A DNA stretch of 64,000 bases from positions 620,001 to 684,000 of the forward strand of contig BCGQ01000006.1 of assembly GCA_001599355.1 (NCBI GenBank), read 5' to 3'. The position numbers and the translations under genes were made by a program. Positions 9,174 through 16,609 of this stretch are shown here, in pieces (the first letter of the stretch is position 1; every line of letters starts with the position of its first letter). Source of the stretch: Nakazawaea peltata (taxonomy: Eukaryota > Ascomycota > Pichiomycetes > Alaninales > Pachysolenaceae). The notes beneath the pieces are model-generated. The model worked only from the letters and a program-made list of their open reading frames with translations. It was not told the origin of the DNA and searched no databases.

Positions 9174-10310
9174 ATGTCAGTAATTGAAATCCCAAAGACC
9201 CAAAGAGCCCTCGTTGTCAGCGAGGAATATAAGCCAGTAGTCGAGGTCATCGATGTTCCAGAACCACTGGATGATCAAGTTTTGATTAAGACCATGCTGT
9301 ATGCTCTTAACCCAACTGATTGGAAGCATATGCTGTACAAGCTCGCTGAACCGGGGGCTGTTCTTGGATGTGATGCAGCTGGTGTCGTTGTTAAAGTCGG
9401 ATCAAAACTGGCTGAAAATTTCAAGGTTGGTGACAATGTTAGTATTTTCGTTCGTGGTGCGTACAAAAAACATCCTTACCCAGGTACTTTGGCAGAGTAC
9501 GCTTTGGGAGTTGCCAGAACTACCATTAAATTCGATTATGAGTTGAAGCCTTCGACTGAAGAAGAGATTGCACCTGGTCCAATCGACACTTGGGAAGCTG
9601 CTGCTTCCTTGGCTCTGTGTTGGGCAACTGTTGGCTACTCTCTCTACAGTACTCTTGGACTCACCAAGGGCACTGATTATTCCAAAGAGAGCATCTTGAT
9701 TTGGAGTGGAGCCACTGCTGCTGGATCTAATTTGATCCAAGGTGCCAAATGGCTCGGATTTGGTAATATTATTACTACATCTTCTCCTAACAGATTCGAT
9801 GTTTTGAAGAAGTTAGGTGCCACCCACACTTACAGTTATAGAGATCTGGATGTCGTTGATCAAATCAGAGCTGATTTCGGTGACTCGATTATTTACCTGA
9901 TTGATGCCTGGGCCACCAAGGAAACTTGGGGAGCTTTGTACCAATGTGCTTCCAATACCAAGGATTCTTACTTAGATACTTTACTTTTCTTACAAGAGAA
10001 GGACTTGCCTGAGGATGTCCCAAGAAAGAAGACTAAAGTCTTTGTTGGTAGAACCTTTACTTTTAACGCATTAGGTGAGCAACACGCTTTCGGAGACGTC
10101 GAGGTTCCTCAGCTCACTACTGAACAATTGGACAGATATGATCAGTTCCAAAAAGATGCCCAAGAACTGCTTGACAAAAAACAAATTTTCAACATGCCTC
10201 TTAAAAAACTTCCTGGTGGTTTGAATGGCCTTTCAGAAGGGCTTCTGATTTTGGAGAGCGGAAATTATGGAAACATTAAGTTCGTTCTGACTGCGAGTGA
10301 GACAGCTTAA
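9174..10310 (+). CDS. Zinc-free medium-chain dehydrogenase/reductase, tandem copy 1 (YNL134C family)
   Basis: 378 residues, matching S. cerevisiae YNL134C-like proteins (376). Visible blocks are NPTDWKH, GCDAAGVVVKVG, the GroES-like N-terminal half, then a Rossmann half with WSGATAAGSNLIQGAKWLG and the strand/turn LGATHTYSYRDLD. There is no Cys/His set for catalytic zinc, so it belongs to the quinone oxidoreductase/enoyl reductase-like branch. It presumably reduces alpha,beta-unsaturated aldehydes or similar electrophiles with NADPH in the cytosol; the substrate is not shown by sequence. It is the most divergent of three same-strand paralogues. The CTG at 9297-9299 aligns with a conserved Ala, as in copies 2 and 3. 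Confidence 0.9.
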   Translation: MSVIEIPKTQRALVVSEEYKPVVEVIDVPEPLDDQVLIKTMLYALNPTDWKHMLYKLAEPGAVLGCDAAGVVVKVGSKLAENFKVGDNVSIFVRGAYKKHPYPGTLAEYALGVARTTIKFDYELKPSTEEEIAPGPIDTWEAAASLALCWATVGYSLYSTLGLTKGTDYSKESILIWSGATAAGSNLIQGAKWLGFGNIITTSSPNRFDVLKKLGATHTYSYRDLDVVDQIRADFGDSIIYLIDAWATKETWGALYQCASNTKDSYLDTLLFLQEKDLPEDVPRKKTKVFVGRTFTFNALGEQHAFGDVEVPQLTTEQLDRYDQFQKDAQELLDKKQIFNMPLKKLPGGLNGLSEGLLILESGNYGNIKFVLTASETA

Positions 10311-10711
10311 TTCGCAATGGTCTGTTGAAATTTTGGGTATATACGTGATATGACGCTACAGATTTCGTCATTTCGGCTCCCCCAAACACTTCCGAGCCAC
10401 ATCGCCATTTTATAATTGTAGATTTCCTCCCTTTCCGAGCCCTTCAATTAGTTTATTTCTTTTTTAGATTTTCATGCAGGTCTTCGGGGGGTGATTATTA
10501 ATACAAGGCTGAAATAAATTTTTTGTGAGCGCCGTATTACAAATTGTAGGAATTTGAGAGGGGGTTATTGAGAGTAGATAAAAGGGGGTCTAAATCCCAC
10601 TGTAGTTGCCTTGATACCTCTCTATTCAGTAGACCCTTCAGAAGCATCTTCTATTAGTTACTGAATTTTATAAATCCACTTAATTGGTACAATTATTTTT
10701 TTAAAGCGAGA
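10311..10711 (+). promoter_or_regulatory. Intergenic/promoter region between tandem reductases 1 and 2
   Basis: About 400 bp with AAATTTTTT runs and a TTAGTTACTGA stretch near 10652-10662, close to a Yap1-type half-site pair. No ORF or repeat is visible. It does not resemble the copy 1 promoter by eye, so any duplication of the promoter is old. Confidence 0.35.
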
Positions 10712-11830
10712 ATGACACAAATTCCAAAGACTCAGAAAGCCCTTGTTGTTGATGACAAATTGAACCCGGTCGTTAAGACCATTGAAGTCCCGGAACCACT
10801 GGATGATCAGGTTTTGATCAAGGCTGAACTGTATGCTCTTAATCCAACTGATTGGAAGCATATGCGTTTCAATGTCTCCCATCCTGGTGCTGTTGTCGGT
10901 TGTGATGCGGCTGGAGTCGTTGTCAAAGTTGGCGCTAAACTGTCCGAGGAATTTAGTGTGGGGGACAAGGTGAGTATTTTTGTGCGCGGTGCATACGAAA
11001 AACACCCCTTCCCAGGTGCTTTTGCTGAGTATGCTTTGGGGGTTGCCAGTACTACCTTCAAGTACAATTATGATTTGGAACATTTGAGTGGCGAGAGTAC
11101 TGCAATTACTCCTATCACTACTTGGGAAGGTGCTGCTTCTTTGACCTTGACTTTGGTTACTGTTGGACTTGCTTACTATCTGGGTATTGGTTTAACTAAG
11201 GGGGTCGATTATTCCAAGGAGAGTATTTTGATTTGGAGTGGAGCTACTGCTACAGGATCTACTCTGATTCAGATCGCTAAATGGCTTGGTTTTGGTAATA
11301 TTATCACCACTGCTTCTCCAAATAGATTTGACTCATTGAAATCTCTTGGTGCTACCGACACTTACAACTACAGAGATCTGGACGTTGTTGATCAAATCAG
11401 AGCAAAGTACGGTGACTCAATTATATATCTGTTTGATACTTGGGGTGACAAGGATACTTTCAGTTCTATGTATCAATGTGTCTCCAATACTAAGGATTCG
11501 TTCTTGGATTCTGTCTATTTCTTAGAGGAAAAAGATGTCAAGGAAGATATCCCTAGAAAAGCCACCAAAGTTTCTGTTTCTAAAACTGTCGGCTACAATG
11601 CTATGGGAACCGACACTATTTTTGGCGATCTTCATCTCCCAGTCACCGCTCATGATTTGGAAAGATACGCTCAATTCCGTAAAGATATCACCGAGTTTAT
11701 TGACTCCGGGAAAGCCAAAAATATTCCGCTCAAGAAACTTCCAGGTGGTTTAGATGCAATTCCAGATGGACTTCTGGTCTTAGAGAGTGGAAACTACGGT
11801 AATGTCAAGCTTGTACTGAGCTCAGAGTAA
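10712..11830 (+). CDS. Zinc-free medium-chain dehydrogenase/reductase, tandem copy 2 (YNL134C family)
   Basis: 372 residues, closely similar to the flanking copies over the full length. It shares NPTDWKHM, GCDAAGVVVKVGAKL, FVRGAYEKHPFPGAFAEYALG, WSGATATGSTLIQIAKWLG and a C-terminal LPGGLDAIPDG block. The predicted fold is a GroES-like domain followed by a NAD(P)-binding Rossmann domain, without zinc ligands. The CTG at 10829-10831 sits on the conserved Ala before YALNP. Function is inferred from family only: NADPH-dependent reductase, probably stress or xenobiotic related. No signal or targeting sequence is apparent. Confidence 0.9.
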   Translation: MTQIPKTQKALVVDDKLNPVVKTIEVPEPLDDQVLIKAELYALNPTDWKHMRFNVSHPGAVVGCDAAGVVVKVGAKLSEEFSVGDKVSIFVRGAYEKHPFPGAFAEYALGVASTTFKYNYDLEHLSGESTAITPITTWEGAASLTLTLVTVGLAYYLGIGLTKGVDYSKESILIWSGATATGSTLIQIAKWLGFGNIITTASPNRFDSLKSLGATDTYNYRDLDVVDQIRAKYGDSIIYLFDTWGDKDTFSSMYQCVSNTKDSFLDSVYFLEEKDVKEDIPRKATKVSVSKTVGYNAMGTDTIFGDLHLPVTAHDLERYAQFRKDITEFIDSGKAKNIPLKKLPGGLDAIPDGLLVLESGNYGNVKLVLSSE

Positions 11831-12077
11831 GTACAAAGTAAGCTCACGACATTCAAATAACCTGATCGTGCGACACTCTACACTGCCGCCACACTTATCT
11901 GAGGGATCTGACGCCCCCTCGCTTAAATTTTTCTTTTTTTTTTAATTGTTTATGCACGATCTGACTAGTGAATTTGTAAGCGATTCTTTTCAGAAGGGCG
12001 GTGGGTCAAATTTCTATTAATTTACTTAAATAGTTCAAATAGCAATCTTTTGAATAACCCACTAAAATTCGTAAGAA

Positions 12078-13208
12078 ATGTCCGAATTACCTAAAACCCA
12101 AAAAGCTCTTGTTGTCAATGACGATCTCGAGCCTGTCATTGCCTCAATTGAGGTTCCTGAGCCTCTGGAAGATCAGGTCTTGATCAAGACCAAACTGTAT
12201 GCGCTTAACCCAACTGACTGGAAGCATATGCTGTTCAAAATCTCGGAGCCTGGATCTGTTGTTGGTTGTGATGCTGCCGGAGTAGTAGTCAAGGTTGGTT
12301 CCAAGCTGGCTGAACAATTCAAAGTAGGAGACAACGTTGGTATCTTTGTTCGTGGTGCTTACGAAAAACACCCATATCCTGGAGCATTTGCTGAGTATGC
12401 TTTGGGTATTGCCAGAACCACTTACAAGTACAATTATGATTTGGACGAGATGACTTCCGAAAAGGCTGAGATTGGTCCAATCACCACTTATGAAGGTGTA
12501 GCTTCTTTGACTTTGAGTTTAGTTACCGTTGGATTCTCATTCTACCTGAACCTTGGTCTTTCTAAGGGTACTGACTACTCTAAAGAGAGTATTTTGATTT
12601 GGAGTGGAGCCACTGCTGCTGGGTCTGTCCTGATTCAAATAGCCAAATGGCTTGGTTTTGGTAATATCATCACTACTGCTTCTCCAAGCAGATTTGATGT
12701 GTTGAAATCCTTCGGTGCTACTCATCTGTTCGATTACAAGGCTTCCGATGTAGTTGACCAGATCAGAGGTGAGTTTGGTGATTCAATTATCTATCTGTTC
12801 GACACTTGGTCTGACCAAGACTCCTTTAGTACCATGTATGAGTGTGTTTCCAACACTAAGGACTCATTCTTGGACACTTTACTCTTCTTGCAAGAGGATA
12901 ACTTGAAGGAAGGAGTCACCAAAAAGTCTACCAAGGTCTCTATTGGAAGAACATTGGCCTACTGTGCTATGGGAACAGATGCTTATTTCGGTCCTACTAT
13001 TCATATCCCAGTCACCGAAGAACAATTGGTCAAATATGATCAATTCCACAAGGATGTTCAATCTTTACTTGATAACAAAGGTATTTCCCATATCCCTCTT
13101 CAAAAACTTGCTGGTGGTTTGGAAGGTGCTTCAGCTGGGTATGATACTATGAAGTCAGGAGCCTATGGTCATGTCAAGTTTGTTTTGAACGCTAAAGAGA
13201 CCAAATAA
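12078..13208 (+). CDS. Zinc-free medium-chain dehydrogenase/reductase, tandem copy 3 (YNL134C family)
   Basis: 376 residues, the third member of the array and closest to copy 2. Conserved blocks are NPTDWKHM, GCDAAGVVVKVGSKL, FVRGAYEKHPYPGAFAEYALG, WSGATAAGSVLIQIAKWLG and LAGGLEGASAG. The spacer to copy 2 is only ~247 bp, with a T-run and an AT-rich leader. The CTG at 12195-12197 again occupies the conserved Ala position. The tail LNAKETK is not a canonical peroxisomal signal. The array has convergent neighbour SUB1 on the right (83 bp between stop codons). Confidence 0.9.
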   Translation: MSELPKTQKALVVNDDLEPVIASIEVPEPLEDQVLIKTKLYALNPTDWKHMLFKISEPGSVVGCDAAGVVVKVGSKLAEQFKVGDNVGIFVRGAYEKHPYPGAFAEYALGIARTTYKYNYDLDEMTSEKAEIGPITTYEGVASLTLSLVTVGFSFYLNLGLSKGTDYSKESILIWSGATAAGSVLIQIAKWLGFGNIITTASPSRFDVLKSFGATHLFDYKASDVVDQIRGEFGDSIIYLFDTWSDQDSFSTMYECVSNTKDSFLDTLLFLQEDNLKEGVTKKSTKVSIGRTLAYCAMGTDAYFGPTIHIPVTEEQLVKYDQFHKDVQSLLDNKGISHIPLQKLAGGLEGASAGYDTMKSGAYGHVKFVLNAKETK

Positions 13209-13290
13209 TTTGGTTCAGAGACCCTCAATGGGTATATAAATCACATTTAGTTACTATTTTATCGAAATAAATACATTTACTCTTATTTAC

Positions 13291-13698
13291 CTATTCATCT
13301 TCAGACTCATCATCATCAAATTTCCTCTTTTTTCTCTCGGGTTCATCATCATCCTTCTCATCATCCTCAAGATCTTCATCATCAATTACTCCCTTCAATT
13401 TATTCAATGCTTTCTTGATATCATTCTGGTTCTTGATCAACAAATTCCATGATTCTTCGGTCAATGATATACCTTTCTTTCCCGGACGTAACTCTCCACT
13501 CAGCTTATCTGTATAATATTCTCTAATATCAACAAGATTCACTCCATTAAACTGTCTTACTGAGACATGTTTATTCTTACCAATCTATAAGTAGTTAGTA
13601 TGGTAACGATTCAATTGAGTTGGATCGAGTCCAATTGAGTCACTTACATCGATTTTCACCTCATCACTTGACAGTTTCTTGCCCTTATTCATTGTCAT
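13291..13698 (-). CDS. SUB1: Transcriptional coactivator PC4/Sub1 (one intron)
   Basis: Two exons: 13648-13698 (17 codons, start MTMNKGKKxSSDEV) and 13291-13584, giving 114 residues. The 63-bp intron 13585-13647 has donor GTAAGT, branch TACTAAC (13594-13600 on the minus strand) and acceptor TAG, all exact yeast consensus; the reading frame joins in phase 0. Residues ~17-80 form the PC4 single-stranded-DNA-binding domain (IGKNKHVSVRQFNGVNLVDIR and PGKKGISLTEESW). The C-terminus is acidic with a KKRKF nuclear-localisation-like patch. PC4/Sub1 works at RNA polymerase II promoters with TFIIB and in genome protection. It shares a 272-bp divergent promoter with ARA2. Confidence 0.92.
13585..13647 (-). 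other. SUB1 intron
   Basis: 63 bp: GTAAGT donor, TACTAAC branch nine bases before the TAG acceptor. The unusually short branch-to-acceptor distance still fits yeast introns. Confidence 0.92.
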
Positions 13699-13970
13699 AA
13701 TCCCCAATCTTGCTCAACTATCACTCTCTTCTCCTCTTCCCTCAGCTACAATCCTTGATATTCCCCTGTAATTGCTCATGTTTTATCATAAAAACGCAAT
13801 CTGCGCCCGTCTGCGCGTCATTTGCTACCGTTGAACTCCCGCCGTTTACCTTCTCGCCCCCCTACTGACTAATATGCTCGTTCTCGGATTTACTTTTTCT
13901 TTACTTTTTCCGATCTATTTAAGGTTTAACGGGCGCCTCGAGTATTATTAATTTTATCCAGCAAGAAGAA

Positions 13971-15023
13971 ATGACTATTGCTGAACAGACAAAAGATATG
14001 GAGACTCAGCTCCCGATTAAACCGATTAGTGAGAGGTTTGGCAAACCTGTTGCCGGAGATTTGACGGACTTGGCTCCGATCATGCTCGGTGGTGCCACTT
14101 TTAATACTCAGTATAACGATGACCCGGAGAAACTCTCGATCGACAAGATTTTGTACGAGAGTTTTGAATTGGGTGTAAATGCTATTGACACTTCACCTTA
14201 TTATGGGCCATCTGAGGTACTTTTAGGACGTTCTTTGAAGAAATTGACAGCGGAAGGAAAGGTCCTGAGACTGAATTATTATATTTGCACAAAGGTGGGC
14301 CGCATACAGCTCGATGAGTTCGATTACTCTCCAGAGTGGATTCGCAAGTCGATTCAAAGATCTTTGGAACGTTTTAACACTGACTATTTGGACTTAGTGC
14401 ATTTACATGATGTGGAATTTGTTGAAGAGCTGCAGGTTTTGATTCTGTTGAGGGAGTTAGCTCGTCTTAAACTGACTGGTGTTGTTAAGCATATTGGTTT
14501 GAGTGGGTACCCTGTAGACTTCATTTATAAGATGCTGCTTGCTTGTGTGACAGACCCACAAATTGGTCCTTTGGACTCAGTATTGTCTTATTGTAATGGT
14601 TGCTTGCAAAATGTCACTTTGCTCGACTATTATGACAAGCTCATCTCTGAATGTTGTTTGAAATTAGTGAACAACGCTTCCATTTTGTCTATGAGTATGT
14701 TACGTTCCCAAGAGACCAGATCTTTCCACCCTGCTTCTCCAAAATTGAAGGCTCGTGTTAATGATCTTGCTATTATGATTAAACAAAGGTACAACATGGA
14801 ATTAGCCGATGTCGCTACTCGTTTTGCTTTCTCAAGATTGCAAGGAAAGAAGGGGGTAACCATCATTGGAATTAGTAATCTCTACGAGTTAGAAGATGCT
14901 ATTTATCAATACTGGAATGTTATCGAGAAAAAGATGCCAGAAGATGAGAAGATCTTCGCTGAGGCTCAACTGTTCCTCGGTGAACATTTCAATGAACTCT
15001 GGCTGAGTGGAATCGAACATTAA
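13971..15023 (+). CDS. ARA2: NAD-dependent D-arabinose dehydrogenase (Ara2-like aldo-keto reductase)
   Basis: 350 residues (S. cerevisiae Ara2 is 335). An aldo-keto reductase barrel is evident: strand APIMLGGATFN, catalytic Asp in NAIDTSPYYGPSE with the following Tyr, Lys in ICTKVGR, and His in LVHLHDVE. The cofactor-binding C-terminal part includes GVTIIGISN. Ara2-type enzymes oxidise D-arabinose to D-arabinono-1,4-lactone, the penultimate step of D-erythroascorbate synthesis in yeast cytosol. A fungal L-galactose dehydrogenase-like role is the main alternative, as both share this subfamily. The ATG follows an A/G-rich leader; no intron. Confidence 0.87.
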   Translation: MTIAEQTKDMETQLPIKPISERFGKPVAGDLTDLAPIMLGGATFNTQYNDDPEKLSIDKILYESFELGVNAIDTSPYYGPSEVLLGRSLKKLTAEGKVLRLNYYICTKVGRIQLDEFDYSPEWIRKSIQRSLERFNTDYLDLVHLHDVEFVEELQVLILLRELARLKLTGVVKHIGLSGYPVDFIYKMLLACVTDPQIGPLDSVLSYCNGCLQNVTLLDYYDKLISECCLKLVNNASILSMSMLRSQETRSFHPASPKLKARVNDLAIMIKQRYNMELADVATRFAFSRLQGKKGVTIIGISNLYELEDAIYQYWNVIEKKMPEDEKIFAEAQLFLGEHFNELWLSGIEH

Positions 15024-15083
15024 ATTTCTTTATAGATTATCTAAAATTATGAACTTTTATAGACAGTTAATCGTCTTCTGTAG

Positions 15084-16313
15084 CTAACCGAAACACCAGA
15101 ATCCATTATTGATCCATCTGGCGTTTTCCTCTATTCCAGATCCACGGAATCTCTTCATCATAGGCAAGACAAAGTGAGACTGATCTAATTTGGCACCACC
15201 ATCCAGTACTAACCATTCAATAAGATGATTATACAGTTGTTCAGTAGGGGCATGAATGTCTTGAACCCCAGCCTGCATCTTATCACCACCTGCATTAAGA
15301 GATAAGTATTTCCGCTCAACAAAAGATATGAATCCTAGTAATTTCTTAATATGACTCTCCATCATCACTTCATCTTCTACATTAGTGAACATCTTATGTA
15401 TTTGTACATCTTTGAAGAAATATGAGCCTGAAAAGATTACAAATGACTCTTGAGTTCCATGTCTAATACGAGCTCCGAAGGGGATCTTTATCAGCTTATC
15501 TATTTTCCCTTCCCTTAATGCTACAAGACGATCTTGTTCTATAAACCCAAACACAGCATGATGTGACCCATCTGTGGAATAAACAGGAACATCTGAACCT
15601 ATTTGGTTCTGGTAACCTTGATAATTTGTGTTGGTGAAGAAGCCGTCGATTTGGTCAGGTTGATCAATAATCTCGATATCCGAATCTCCTTCGGCGTACC
15701 AACTATCAAACTTCTCCTGCATCAAGTCCCATCTCAACACATCCAAATCACTGAAAGGCTCAAATGCAAACTTATTCTTATAGTACTCTTTAGCTATTGA
15801 ATACAACGACCAGAAACAATGGCCTTTCTTCAATGACTCCAGTAATCCATGTCTATCTAGAAACAGTTCAACTTTCAGATCATCAGAATTAGGAGACTCA
15901 AACTGGGCGCCTTCGGTATACCTCTCATACTTTCTAATCACTTGTGATATTAAATACCAAGTAAAACCTTTACGACGATATTTGGGATTAGTATGAACAT
16001 ACCTCACCATGAGATTATACCACCCTTTAGCGGGTCTATCCAGCAGTTTCCATATGATCCTCACTGTCAGCACAATCTCATTGTCATTTTGAGGATCAAC
16101 TAACATGAAATGTTCAAATACAGACTTCGAAGAGGCACTCCATCTGAACTTCTCCAGCTCTAAATACGTTTCAAGTCCAAGTTGTCGCAGATAAGGATCC
16201 AGAACCAGTTCAATGGCTCTGGAGATCAACTCTTCATCTCTGTCATCGCTTGACAACTCTCGAATGGGAAACAGTGAGTAGTCGACTCCTTCCTCCACTT
16301 CTTTTTCGCTCAT
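15084..16313 (-). CDS. GNAT-like N-acetyltransferase, possibly Lyc1 (lysine acetyltransferase) family
   Basis: 409 residues. The N-terminal half contains a plausible acetyl-CoA-binding GNAT segment: MVRYVHTNPKYRRKGFTWYLISQVIRKYERY fits beta4, the R/Q-x-x-G-x-A/T loop and alpha3. The rest has a C-terminal domain ending in Trp-Cys-Phe-Gly. The overall length and layout recall the fungal Lyc1/YGR111W-type proteins (lysine N6-acetyltransferase in Yarrowia), but I cannot verify this by alignment. No targeting peptide or membrane segment is seen. Its 3' end converges with ARA2 (60 bp). Confidence 0.5.
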   Translation of the reverse strand: MSEKEVEEGVDYSLFPIRELSSDDRDEELISRAIELVLDPYLRQLGLETYLELEKFRWSASSKSVFEHFMLVDPQNDNEIVLTVRIIWKLLDRPAKGWYNLMVRYVHTNPKYRRKGFTWYLISQVIRKYERYTEGAQFESPNSDDLKVELFLDRHGLLESLKKGHCFWSLYSIAKEYYKNKFAFEPFSDLDVLRWDLMQEKFDSWYAEGDSDIEIIDQPDQIDGFFTNTNYQGYQNQIGSDVPVYSTDGSHHAVFGFIEQDRLVALREGKIDKLIKIPFGARIRHGTQESFVIFSGSYFFKDVQIHKMFTNVEDEVMMESHIKKLLGFISFVERKYLSLNAGGDKMQAGVQDIHAPTEQLYNHLIEWLVLDGGAKLDQSHFVLPMMKRFRGSGIEENARWINNGFWCFG

Positions 16314-16609
16314 TCGTAATCAACTCAGCTCACTCAATTCACTCAACTCACTAACTAACTTAGCACGCTCCGCTCAGCTCACACACTCACTCTCTCTCTC
16401 AGCTCTTATCGTTACTTTCGGCGAGCTAAATATGCAGCTCAAGGGAGATAAAATGAGATCTGCTGATAGGATATTAAATTGAGGGGGGAGGGGGGAGGGC
16501 GTAGGAAGTGTCGGAGAAGGTGAGGAGGGGGGAATAAATCCTAATTGAAAATATTTTAAATACCGTCGATAATTTTCTACATCAGTTTGATCCATAATAT
16601 ATTCATTAC

